Of a DNA stretch of 64,000 nucleotides, positions 26,816-35,044 are shown in pieces (the stretch's first letter is position 1; each line of letters begins with the position of its first letter). The DNA comes from Streptomyces sp. Act143 (GTDB lineage: Bacteria > Actinomycetota > Actinomycetes > Streptomycetales > Streptomycetaceae). The notes below the pieces were generated by a model. The model saw only the letters and a list, made by a program, of their open reading frames with translations. It had not been told where the DNA came from and did no database searches. The stretch lies in NCBI RefSeq assembly GCF_003143935.1, contig NZ_QFRX01000001.1, positions 9,269,403-9,333,402 on the forward strand, read 5' to 3'. A program made the translations under genes and the position numbers.

Positions 26816-28024
26816 TCAGGTCCTTTCGGCCACCGCGGCTGGGTCGTCGAGGACCCCGCGGACCACCGAGTGCGCGGCGCCGAGCAGCGGTCCCTCGGGT
26901 CCGAGCCGGGACACGGACACCGGACAGGCGGGGCCCGCGGTACGCCGGTCGAGCTCGGCCTCCAGTGAGGGCAGCAGCCAGGGCGCGAGCCCGGACAGGG
27001 CACCGCCGAGCACGACGCTCTCGGGGTCCAGCAGGTTCACCGCGCCGGTCAGCGCGACGCCGAGCGCCACCCCCGCCTCGCGCAGCGCACGCCGTACGTC
27101 CTCGTCGCCGTCGGCGGCACGGCCCGCGAGGAGCCCGACACGGTCCTCGCCCGGTTCGAGCCCGGCGGCCCGCAGTACCGCCTCCTCACCGGCGTACTGC
27201 TCCAGGCACCCGCGCCCCCCGCACGGACAGGGCGGACCCTCCGGCTGCACCGGCACATGCCCCAGCTCACCCGCGAAGCCGCGGGTGCCGCGCAGCAGGC
27301 CGCCGGCGACGACGACCGCCGCACCGATACCGATCTCCGCCGACACGTGCAGGAAGTCGCGTGGCGTCGCGTCCCCGAGCCAGAGCTCCGCGAGAGCACC
27401 GAAGTTGGCCTCGTTGTCCACGGTCAACGGGTACCCGGAGGGCAGCAGGGCGCCGAGATCGGTGTCGTGCCAGTCGAGGTTGGGGGCGCGGACGACGGTA
27501 CGGGCGTCGCGGGCGACCAGGCCCGGCACGGCCACCGCGAGCCCCGCGGGCCACAGGCCCTCGCCCTGCGCCTCGGTGATGACGCGGTGCAGCAGTTCGG
27601 TCAGCTCCTCGACGACCGGGCCGGCCGCGCGGCCACGGTTCGTGACATGCCGCTCGGCCCGGGCGCGCACCTGCCCGCGCAGGTCGACCACGCAGACCGC
27701 GAGGTGGTCGACGCCGATCTCGGCGCCGATCCCGGCAGGGCCGTGCCCGCTGACGGCGAGCGCCGAACCGGGACGGCCCACCCGGCCCGGCCGCTCGGGG
27801 CCCAACTCCTCCAGCAGGCCGGAGCGTATGAGCTCGTCGACGAGGCTGGACACGGCCGCACGGGTCAGCCCGATCCGCGAGGCGACCGCGGCACGGGACA
27901 GGGGGCCCTCGGCACTGACTGCGTGCAGCACCCGGGCCAGGTTGCGGCGGCGCATGCCCTGCTGGGTGTCGGGCAGCGCGCGCCCGGGTCCGGCCGGGTG
28001 GGCTTCGTGCAGCGGTGCGGTCAT
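26816..28024 (-). CDS. xylR: ROK-family transcriptional regulator, probable xylose repressor
   Basis: This 402-residue protein has an N-terminal winged helix-turn-helix (SRAAVASRIGLTRAAVSSLV, residues about 43-65) followed by a ROK sugar-sensing domain. The ROK part shows DNEANFGALAELW, GELGHVPVQPEGPPCPCGGR and the zinc-site GRGCLEQYAG. It lies directly downstream of xylulokinase on the same strand, with xylA divergent, the usual arrangement of a xylose repressor in Streptomyces. By inference it binds between xylB and xylA and is released by xylose. The symbol rests on context and could be wrong if it senses another sugar. Confidence 0.85.
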   Translation of the reverse strand: MTAPLHEAHPAGPGRALPDTQQGMRRRNLARVLHAVSAEGPLSRAAVASRIGLTRAAVSSLVDELIRSGLLEELGPERPGRVGRPGSALAVSGHGPAGIGAEIGVDHLAVCVVDLRGQVRARAERHVTNRGRAAGPVVEELTELLHRVITEAQGEGLWPAGLAVAVPGLVARDARTVVRAPNLDWHDTDLGALLPSGYPLTVDNEANFGALAELWLGDATPRDFLHVSAEIGIGAAVVVAGGLLRGTRGFAGELGHVPVQPEGPPCPCGGRGCLEQYAGEEAVLRAAGLEPGEDRVGLLAGRAADGDEDVRRALREAGVALGVALTGAVNLLDPESVVLGGALSGLAPWLLPSLEAELDRRTAGPACPVSVSRLGPEGPLLGAAHSVVRGVLDDPAAVAERT

Positions 28025-28069
28025 GCCTCTGTCAGTCCCTCGATCCCTCGGCCACTCGGCCCCTGTATC

Positions 28070-28258
28070 CCTCAGCGTTCAGCCCTCGGCCCTCAGCGTT
28101 CAGCCCTCGGCCTTCAGCGTCGGCCCTCGGCCTTCAGCGTTGGCTTTTAAGCCTTCAGCGTCGGCCATCAGCCATCAGCCATCAGCCATCAGCGTCGGTC
28201 CTCAGCCCTTCCGGCCTCAGCCCTTCCGGCCCCAGCCGCTCGGCCTCAGCGTCCGGCC
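28070..28258. repeat. Minisatellite between xylB and the ROK regulator
   Basis: The segment is built from short directly repeated units: ctcagcgttcagccctcggc-like units twice, ccttcagcgtcggcc variants three times, atcagcc four times (about 28167-28193), and tcagcccttccggcc twice. There are no spacers of constant length, so it is not a CRISPR. It lies in the 250-bp gap of the xylB-ROK unit and may separate their transcripts or simply reflect slippage. Confidence 0.8.
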
Positions 28259-28273
28259 AGCGGTGGTGTTCTC

Positions 28274-29719
28274 TCAGCGACCCCCCGTCGGCCGCTCCAG
28301 CAGCGGAGCCGCGTCGGAGAGTACCCCGGAGATCCGCGCCATCGTCGCCTCGTCCCGCTCCACGGCCTCCAGCACCGGGCCGGCGGTCGTGTTCCAGCGC
28401 CGGGCGACGGCCGCCGGGTCCTCGCCGGTCAGCAGGCCGGCGGCCTGTGCGGCGGCGCCGAGCGCGACCAGTTCCCTGGCCTCGGGGACCTGGACGGGAC
28501 GCCCCGACAGCCGTCGTACGGTCTCCTGCCAGGCCCGGCCCCGGGCGCCGCCGCCGATCAGCAGCAGTGGCGTGGAACGGTCCGCGTCCTCGTCCAGGAC
28601 CAGGTCGAGGGCGCCGAGGAGGGCGTGGACGGCACCGTCGTAGGCGGCCTGGAGGAGCTGGCCGCCGGTCGTGTCGTGGCGCAGACCGTGCAGCAGGCCC
28701 GAGGCGTTCGGCAGGTTGGGGGTGCGTTCGCCGTCCAGGAAGGGCAGCAGGGTGACGCTGGAGGTGGGCTCCACGGCCTCGCGGTCCAGGCCCAGCAGCG
28801 CGGCGACGCGGTCGACGGCGAGGGTGCAGTTCAGGGTGCAGGCGAGCGGCAGCCAGTCGCCGCGCGCGTCGGCGAAGCCCGCCACCGTGCCGGTGGGGTC
28901 GGCGGGGCGCCGCTTCGAGACCGCGTACACCGTGCCGGAGGTGCCGAGGCTCAGCACCGGGGTGCCCGGGCGCAGGCCGAGGCCCAGCGCCGCGGCGGCG
29001 TTGTCGCCGGTGCCGGGGGCGACCAGGGTGCCCTTGGAGAACGGCAGGTCGTGGCTGTCACGCACGGTGCCCGCCACCTCGCCGGGGCGGACCACGCGGG
29101 GCAGCAGCGCCGGGTCGAGGCCCACATGGGCGAGGATCTCGTCGTCGTACGACTCGGTCGCCGACGCCCACCAGCCCGTGCCGGAGGCGTCGCCGCGGTC
29201 GGTGGTGCCCTGGCCGGTGAGGCGCTCGGTGAGGTAGTCGTGCGGGAGCCGCACGGACTTCGTCGCACGGATCGCGTCCGGTTCGTGCTCGGCCAGCCAG
29301 GCCCACTTCGTGACCGTGAAGGAGGCGCCCGGCACACTGCCCGTGCGCTCCGCCCAGGCCTTCGGGCCGCCCAGTTCCTCCACCAGACGCGCGGCCTGCG
29401 GCGCCGAACGGACGTCGTTCCACAGCAGGGCCGGGCGCACCGGTTCACCCCGCTCGTCCAGCGTGACCAGACCGTGCTGCTGGCCGCCGATCGACACCGC
29501 GGTGGCCTCGCGCGCGGCATCACCGCACTGGCGCAGGGCCTCGCCCAGCGCGTCCCACCACTGCCGCGGGTCGCTCTCGCGGCCGTCGCCGGACGACACG
29601 GTGTGCGGCGCCTGACCGCTCGCGACCACCCGGCCGGTCGACGCGTCGACGACCAGCGCCTTGGTGGACTGCGTGGACGTGTCCACGCCGACGACGAGCG
29701 GACCCTCGGCAGCTGACAT
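28274..29719 (-). CDS. xylB: Xylulokinase
   Basis: The 481-residue FGGY-family kinase phosphorylates D-xylulose to xylulose 5-phosphate, the second step of xylose use. The ATP-binding start VVGVDTSTQSTKALVVD, the sugar-site block SIGGQQHGLVTLD, the WNDVRS and KWAWLAEHEPD segments, the GTGDNAAAALGLG phosphate loop and the LLLIGGGARGRAWQ adenosine loop are all present. It is divergent from xylA across a short control region. A G/A-rich leader stretch (gggagaaacc) precedes ATG 29719. Confidence 0.94.
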   Translation of the reverse strand: MSAAEGPLVVGVDTSTQSTKALVVDASTGRVVASGQAPHTVSSGDGRESDPRQWWDALGEALRQCGDAAREATAVSIGGQQHGLVTLDERGEPVRPALLWNDVRSAPQAARLVEELGGPKAWAERTGSVPGASFTVTKWAWLAEHEPDAIRATKSVRLPHDYLTERLTGQGTTDRGDASGTGWWASATESYDDEILAHVGLDPALLPRVVRPGEVAGTVRDSHDLPFSKGTLVAPGTGDNAAAALGLGLRPGTPVLSLGTSGTVYAVSKRRPADPTGTVAGFADARGDWLPLACTLNCTLAVDRVAALLGLDREAVEPTSSVTLLPFLDGERTPNLPNASGLLHGLRHDTTGGQLLQAAYDGAVHALLGALDLVLDEDADRSTPLLLIGGGARGRAWQETVRRLSGRPVQVPEARELVALGAAAQAAGLLTGEDPAAVARRWNTTAGPVLEAVERDEATMARISGVLSDAAPLLERPTGGR

Positions 29720-29744
29720 CGGGTTTCTCCCTCATGTGCGGCGT

Positions 29745-29781
29745 GTCTCCTTCTGGAGACATCTTGTCTCTTCCCTGAGAC
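29745..29781. promoter_or_regulatory. Operator candidates between divergent xylB and xylA
   Basis: Two dyads lie side by side: GTCTCC-TTCT-GGAGAC (29745-29760, perfect 6-bp arms) and GTCTC-TTCCCT-GAGAC (29766-29781). The centre-to-centre spacing is about 21 bp, so a dimeric repressor could occupy both on one face of the helix. They sit in the only intergenic space shared by the two xylose genes, where a ROK repressor would act. An AT-rich stretch (tactaatttgtaaac) follows at about 29791 and may hold the -10 of xylA. Confidence 0.5.
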
Positions 29782-29859
29782 GCTTGGGCATACTAATTTG
29801 TAAACCGCCATGACGAAATAGTCGTGGAGAGCAGTCGTCAGCGAGCAAGGAGCCGCGGC

Positions 29860-31026
29860 ATGAACTACCAGCCCACCCCCGAGGACAGGTTCACCTTCGG
29901 CCTGTGGACCGTCGGCTGGCAGGGAAGGGACCCGTTCGGCGACGCCACGCGGCGTGCCCTGGACCCTGTCGAGACCGTGCAGCGCCTGGCCGAGCTCGGC
30001 GCCCACGGAGTGACCTTCCACGACGACGACCTGATCCCGTTCGGGTCCTCCGACAGCGAGCGCGAGGGGCACATCAAGCGCTTCCGTGAGGCGCTCGACG
30101 CCACCGGCATGAAGGTGCCGATGGCCACCACCAACCTCTTCACGCACCCCGTCTTCAAGGACGGCGGGTTCACCGCGAACGACCGTGACGTGCGCCGTTA
30201 CGCGCTGCGCAAGGTCATCCGCAACATCGACCTCGCGGTCGAGCTCGGCGCCGAGACCTACGTCGCCTGGGGCGGTCGTGAGGGTGCCGAGTCCGGCGCC
30301 GCCAAGGACGTACGGGTCGCCCTCGACCGCATGAAGGAGGCCTTCGACCTCCTCGGCGAGTACGTCACCGAGCAGGGCTACAACATCAAGTTCGCCATCG
30401 AGCCCAAGCCGAACGAGCCCCGCGGCGACATCCTGCTCCCGACCGTCGGCCACGCCCTCGCGTTCATCGAGCGCCTGGAGCGCCCGGAGCTTTACGGCGT
30501 CAACCCCGAGGTCGGCCACGAGCAGATGGCCGGGCTGAACTTCCCGCACGGCATCGCGCAGGCGCTCTGGGCGGGCAAGCTCTTCCACATCGACCTCAAC
30601 GGCCAGTCCGGCATCAAGTACGACCAGGACCTGCGCTTCGGCGCGGGCGACCTGCGGGCCGCCTTCTGGCTGGTCGACCTGCTGGAGAGCGCCGGTTACG
30701 CGGGCCCGAAGCACTTCGACTTCAAGCCCCCGCGCACCGAGGACCTCGACGGCGTCTGGGCGTCGGCGGCCGGCTGCATGCGCAACTACCTCATCCTGAA
30801 GGAGCGTTCGGCCGCGTTCCGTGCCGACCCGGCCGTCCAGGAGGCGCTGCGCGCCGCGCGTCTGGACGAGCTGGCGCAGCCCACGGCGGCGGACGGCCTG
30901 AAGGCGCTGCTCGCCGACCGCTCGGCGTTCGAGGAGTTCGACGTGGAGGCGGCCGCCGCGCGCGGCATGGCCTTCGAGCAGCTCGACCAGCTGGCGATGG
31001 ACCACCTGCTGGGGGCGCGCGGCTGA
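29860..31026 (+). CDS. xylA: Xylose isomerase
   Basis: This 388-residue TIM-barrel enzyme interconverts D-xylose and D-xylulose, and also glucose and fructose. Typical Streptomyces xylose isomerase blocks are present: FTFGLWTVGWQGRDPFG, VTFHDDDLIPFG with the catalytic His-Asp pair, TTNLFTHPVFKDGGFT, YVAWGGREGAE, FAIEPKPNEPRGD with metal-binding Glu, VGHEQMAGLNF and FHIDLNGQSGIKYDQD. The ATG at 29860 has AAGGAG seven bases upstream. The length equals that of the well-studied Streptomyces enzymes. It is divergent from xylB. Confidence 0.97.
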   Translation: MNYQPTPEDRFTFGLWTVGWQGRDPFGDATRRALDPVETVQRLAELGAHGVTFHDDDLIPFGSSDSEREGHIKRFREALDATGMKVPMATTNLFTHPVFKDGGFTANDRDVRRYALRKVIRNIDLAVELGAETYVAWGGREGAESGAAKDVRVALDRMKEAFDLLGEYVTEQGYNIKFAIEPKPNEPRGDILLPTVGHALAFIERLERPELYGVNPEVGHEQMAGLNFPHGIAQALWAGKLFHIDLNGQSGIKYDQDLRFGAGDLRAAFWLVDLLESAGYAGPKHFDFKPPRTEDLDGVWASAAGCMRNYLILKERSAAFRADPAVQEALRAARLDELAQPTAADGLKALLADRSAFEEFDVEAAAARGMAFEQLDQLAMDHLLGARG

Positions 31027-31070
31027 CGGCACACGCGCGTGCCCACCCCGTGATCGCACGCGCGCGTGGG

Positions 31071-31095
31071 CCCGCGGCAGGTCTTGTGCCGCGGG
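31071..31095 (+). terminator. Hairpin terminator after xylA
   Basis: CCCGCGGCA (31071-31079) pairs perfectly with TGCCGCGGG (31087-31095) around a 7-base loop, followed by TCTTGTC. It lies 45 bases after the xylA stop. The surrounding sequence has several CACGCGCGTG-type palindromes. Confidence 0.7.
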
Positions 31096-31248
31096 TCTTG
31101 TCAGGCACGCGCGCGTGTTCGGGCGCCCGACCCCCGCACGGAACGCTCCGCGCGGAATGCTCCGGAATCATGCGATCCATGGCATGAGTCCGTATCAACT
31201 TCCGTGCGGGGGTCGCGTCCTGCCCGCTTCGCGGCGACTCTGGACGGT

Positions 31249-32118
31249 ATGGCCATGCCGCCCGTACCGCCTCAGCCGCCCGGGCCGCCGGGTGGCACCC
31301 CGCCTTCCGGCGGCGGTTTCGGACCGCCGCCCGGGGGCTTCGGCCCCGGTCCCGGGCCGACAGGGGGCTATGGGCCTCCTGGAGGGTACGGCCCTCCTCC
31401 CGGAGGCAACGGGCCACCCTCATACGGAGGATGGCAGCCACCACCGCCTCCGCCGGACCCGCCCGAGGACCCGGGCGGGCGGCGCGGTCCGGGACGCAAC
31501 CCGCTGTACATCGTGCTCGCCGTCCTCGCGGTCGGCGGCGCCGTGGCCGCCGTCGTCCTCATGGGCTCCGGAGGAGACGATTCCCCCGGCGACAAGCCCA
31601 GCGCGAGCGTGAGTGGCTCGCCCCGCCCTTCGCTGAGCCTGCCGAGCGAACTGCCGAGCACGCTCCCCAGTGAGCTTCCGTCGCGGCTGCCGTCGCGGCT
31701 CCCCACCCAGTTGCCGAGCGAGTTCCCGAGCGGCCTGGAGTCGCTGGTCCCGTCGTTGGCGGCCGACGAAGTGCCGTACTACCTGCTTCAGACGGGTGAC
31801 TGCTTCGACACCGACGCCGCCCGCCCGGGACAGGCGGCCAGGCGTTCCTGCCGCGAACCGCATGACGCCGAGGTCGTGCAAGTGGCGGAGCTGGAAGGCG
31901 ATTACCCGTCCGACCGTGCTCTGAGGGAGGCCGCCTCGGACCTGTGCGAGCAGCCGCTGAACAGGAAAGCGGAGGGCCAGCCCAAGGGCACCGTAGGCGG
32001 CATCCTCGTGCAGTACCCGGACACCACGGGCTACGGGGTCGGCATCGACGACGTCGCCTGCAGCCTGGCTGCCGACACAGGTGCCGGCAGCCGTAAGCTC
32101 ACGCATCCCCTGACGTGA
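31249..32118 (+). CDS. Proline-rich membrane protein with septum-formation-like domain
   Basis: The 289-residue product begins with about 80 cytoplasmic residues rich in Pro and Gly (GGYGPPGGYGPPPGGNG). One transmembrane helix follows (LYIVLAVLAVGGAVAAVVLM, about 87-106), then a run of LPSELPS-type heptads (about 130-165), and an extracellular domain with two to four Cys (YYLLQTGDCFD, SCREPHDAEVV). The last part resembles the Septum_form domain, known from actinobacterial division-associated proteins. The start at ATG 31249 gives MAMPPVPPQP; the ribosome site is weak and ATG 31255 is possible. Its role is inferred only from the domain. Confidence 0.7.
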   Translation: MAMPPVPPQPPGPPGGTPPSGGGFGPPPGGFGPGPGPTGGYGPPGGYGPPPGGNGPPSYGGWQPPPPPPDPPEDPGGRRGPGRNPLYIVLAVLAVGGAVAAVVLMGSGGDDSPGDKPSASVSGSPRPSLSLPSELPSTLPSELPSRLPSRLPTQLPSEFPSGLESLVPSLAADEVPYYLLQTGDCFDTDAARPGQAARRSCREPHDAEVVQVAELEGDYPSDRALREAASDLCEQPLNRKAEGQPKGTVGGILVQYPDTTGYGVGIDDVACSLAADTGAGSRKLTHPLT

Positions 32119-32206
32119 GCGACCGCGCGCGGGGCCGTGCACACGGCAGCGCGTGGAGCGGTGGGTACGACCGCGCGTGCGGACGTGGCTGTAGCCGCGC
32201 GCGTGG

Positions 32207-33556
32207 TCAGATCGCGTGCGGCAGCCGTACGTAGGTCACCGTCGTCTCCACCTCGCTGTCGACCAGTCGGCCCTGCGCGTCGAACGCGCCCGCGCCGTCC
32301 GTCATCCCGAAGTCGTTGTCGTTGATCAGCGCGAGCGTGGCGCGGTCCACGCGCGCGATGCCCTCGATCTTCCCGGGCACCCCGGCGACCGTCCCCAGGT
32401 CGACGACGAGGCGCTTGGCCAGGACCGGCACCCCCGCGGCGGCAGGGTCGTCGAGCTGCTCCAGTGACGGCGTCGTCGCGTCGTCGTCCCAGGGCCCGCC
32501 CAGGATGTTCGCGGCACGCTCCAGTCGGACGAGCTGGAGCCGTGCGGCCTTGTCGGTGCGCTCCTCGACCAGCAGCCGGTCGCCGCCCACGGCGACCACC
32601 GAGGAGATCTTCAGCTCCGAGGTGTCGTCCTCGCCCGGGTCGACGACGCCCACCGGGTCGAACCGGTACGCGTACTCGGCCGTGACGGCCTTCTTCCTGG
32701 GGGAGAAGCGCAGCAGCCGGGTCGTGCGCGACGCCTCGCCCGCGTCGGCGTCCGGCAGGGACAGCGGGCTCTGTACGGCCATCACCAGGTCGCCGCCCGG
32801 GAGTTGAGCGAGACCTTCGAAACCGCGGTTGCCCTTCCGGTGCAGCAGCACGGAGGGCAGCGACTCGACCACCGGGTAGTCGGTGCCCGTGAGGTGCAGT
32901 CCTTCGGGCACGTACCGGGTGAGCACCTTCCCGCGCGCGGAGACGTGCACGAGACTCGGCCCGTACTCGTCCACGAGCCAGAAAGTCCCGTCCGCGGCCC
33001 GCACGATGCCCTCGGTGTCCAGCCCGTTCGGGTCGTACGCCAGCCGCGTCCGCGCGTCATAGGTGTACGGCGCCTCGTCGCGCCCCTCCTGGTTCGACAG
33101 CCCGGTCACGGGCTTCCCGGACGAGGTCGTGATCGCCATGGCGTCCAGCACCTCGACGGTGTCCCCGGAGACCCGGATCTTCACGATCGCCGGGTCGAAG
33201 CCCGGCACCGGGAACGTGCGGCGCTTCGTGCCGTCGACCTTGATCTGGCCGTTGGGCCCGCGGTCGGTGACCGTCCAGAACTCGCCCTTGCGGCCCGCCG
33301 GGTAGAGGTCGCTGCCGATGCCGCCGAGATCCACGCCTCGGTCGTCGGCCACCGTGCCGGGCAGGAGCGCGTTGCTGAAGGTGCCCAGCGGGATGTCCCC
33401 GAGCGTGGCCGCACGCGTCACGTGCGCCGCTTCGGGGGACGCGTGTGACGCCCCCGCGGCGGGACCGGCCGTCACGAGCGCGGCCAGCACGGCGAGGGGC
33501 ACACCCGCCGCGACGGAACGGTGGACGCGGCGCCGGTCGGTGGCGTGCGGGGACAT
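32207..33556 (-). CDS. Secreted esterase-like (phytase-like domain) protein
   Basis: This 449-residue exported protein has a signal peptide (VPLAVLAALVTAGPAAGA), then a propeller-like phytase-like domain. Blocks include GGIGSDLYP, FWTVTDRGPNGQ, PNGLDTEGIVRAADGTFWLV, EYGPSLVHV, NRGFEGLAQLPGGDLVMAVQ and ALINDNDFGM. Such proteins are annotated as 'esterase-like activity of phytase'; the real substrate is unknown. ATG 33556 follows AGGAGG at five bases. It converges on the septum-formation-like gene. Confidence 0.82.
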   Translation of the reverse strand: MSPHATDRRRVHRSVAAGVPLAVLAALVTAGPAAGASHASPEAAHVTRAATLGDIPLGTFSNALLPGTVADDRGVDLGGIGSDLYPAGRKGEFWTVTDRGPNGQIKVDGTKRRTFPVPGFDPAIVKIRVSGDTVEVLDAMAITTSSGKPVTGLSNQEGRDEAPYTYDARTRLAYDPNGLDTEGIVRAADGTFWLVDEYGPSLVHVSARGKVLTRYVPEGLHLTGTDYPVVESLPSVLLHRKGNRGFEGLAQLPGGDLVMAVQSPLSLPDADAGEASRTTRLLRFSPRKKAVTAEYAYRFDPVGVVDPGEDDTSELKISSVVAVGGDRLLVEERTDKAARLQLVRLERAANILGGPWDDDATTPSLEQLDDPAAAGVPVLAKRLVVDLGTVAGVPGKIEGIARVDRATLALINDNDFGMTDGAGAFDAQGRLVDSEVETTVTYVRLPHAI

Positions 33557-33697
33557 CGGGCCTCCTGGGGAACAAGTGCGGTGACAGCGGCCAGATTTGG
33601 GCCCCGCGTGAAACGCCGTACGGCCGCCGGGTGAACGGATCGTGGACGGGGCTCGTCGAGCTCGCGCGAGCGCCCTCCACGAGCCCCGCCCGCTACG

Positions 33698-35044
33698 TCA
33701 TCCCGCGTTTCCGGATCTGTCCGTGGCAGCCTCCTCCACGGAGGCCAACGCCGTCGCCGGGTCCTGGGCCGCGGCCCCCGCGGGCACCCAGTGGTCCCGC
33801 TCCCTCCGGTACGGCCACCAGCGGCCGTCCCGGCCCAGGCGCAGCTGGGTCCGGCCGTCGGAGACGGTCCATCGGCAGCCCCGCGCGGACAGCGAGGGGC
33901 GTTCGTCCTCGTCCCACGCCGCGTCGAGGACGGCACGCGCGCGTGCGAGCTCCTCGCCCTCGACCGTCCGCTCCTCCTCCAGCACGGACAACGCGGCCGC
34001 TCCGCCGTACCGCCACGCGCGCACGGCCAGTGCCAGCTCCTCCGTGTCCCGTCCCGACCCCACGGCCAGCCGCTCGGTCAGGACCTGCTCGCCACCATCC
34101 GCCGCGAGGCGGACCGCGTCCTGCTCGACCGTCAACTCCTCCTCCGCGCCGCCCTGTTCACGCAGCGCCGCGGCCAGCAGGCGGTGCGCCTCCACCGCGG
34201 TCCGGGCGGCCAGGAACTCCAAGGCGGGCGGGTCGACGCCCGGCGGGGGCGGTGTCCCGGTGTCCAGCGACGGCGGAATGCCCGGTTCGGCGGGGAGTTC
34301 CGGCAGCGCCGGGAGCGGCGGAAGGATGTCGCCGGCCGCGAACGCCTCGGCGGCGTCCGCACCCTCTGGCCGGGCAGGTGCCTCGACCGGTGCAGACGCG
34401 GCGGTACGTGCCTGGAGATCGTCCAGCACGGCGCGTTCGCCGCGCCCTCGCATCAGCAGCAGGACGAAGGGGTCCTGGTCCAGCAGCCGGGCCACCTGGT
34501 AGCAGAGCGCGGCCGTGTGCCCGCAGTGGTCCCAGGCGCCGCAGTCGCACTCCGGCTCCAGATCACCCAGCCCCGGCAGCAGTTCGACGCCCGCGGCCGC
34601 CGCGTCCTCGACCAGGTGCGGCGGCATCTCGCGGTCCAGGAGCGCGGCGATGTGTCCGGCCCGCTCCACGGCCATCTCCAGGAAGCGGTCCCACTGTTCG
34701 CCGGAGAGCTGCTCCAGCAGTACGTCCGCCCGGTGCGGGGTGCGGTCGCGGTCCTGGACGACGGCCGTGATGCGGCCCGGCCGCACCGACACCGCGCCGA
34801 CGGCCCCCGCGCGCGCGAGCCGGCGCCCGGTCTTCACCTGCTGCGTGTCGAGCGCGGTGTCCTCCAGGGCCTTCAGCCAGGCCTGCCCCCACCAGGTCTG
34901 CGCGAAGCCCCGCCCCTGCGCGGGCGGGAACGCGGCGAAGGTCCGCTCCGCCGTGTCCTCGTACGGGCGCGGATCGTCGTGCGGGTCCGTCTCACCGTAC
35001 TGCCGTGTCTCGTCGTACGGTCGTGTCTCGTCGTACCCGTTCAT
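33698..35044 (-). CDS. SWIM zinc finger protein
   Basis: The 448-residue protein carries a SWIM motif, CDCGAWDHCGHTAALCY (about residues 165-182), which chelates zinc and is used for DNA or protein binding. The preceding segment FAQTWWGQAWLKALED is typical of bacterial SWIM proteins coupled to SNF2 helicases. The middle is a Pro/Glu-rich linker and the C-terminus repeats Trp-rich strands. Its ATG overlaps the stop of the SNF2 gene (ATGA), so the two are translationally coupled and probably act together in DNA or chromatin remodelling. The exact job is not known. Confidence 0.88.
   Translation of the reverse strand: MNGYDETRPYDETRQYGETDPHDDPRPYEDTAERTFAAFPPAQGRGFAQTWWGQAWLKALEDTALDTQQVKTGRRLARAGAVGAVSVRPGRITAVVQDRDRTPHRADVLLEQLSGEQWDRFLEMAVERAGHIAALLDREMPPHLVEDAAAAGVELLPGLGDLEPECDCGAWDHCGHTAALCYQVARLLDQDPFVLLLMRGRGERAVLDDLQARTAASAPVEAPARPEGADAAEAFAAGDILPPLPALPELPAEPGIPPSLDTGTPPPPGVDPPALEFLAARTAVEAHRLLAAALREQGGAEEELTVEQDAVRLAADGGEQVLTERLAVGSGRDTEELALAVRAWRYGGAAALSVLEEERTVEGEELARARAVLDAAWDEDERPSLSARGCRWTVSDGRTQLRLGRDGRWWPYRRERDHWVPAGAAAQDPATALASVEEAATDRSGNAG

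Noticed and set aside
28070..28258. Possible CRISPR array
   Set aside because: Repeats are short, irregular and contiguous, with no constant-length spacers and no cas genes.
31027..32206. Repeated CGCGCGTG palindromes as a protein-binding array
   Set aside because: The motif is frequent throughout this GC-rich window, including inside genes, so no special site can be claimed.
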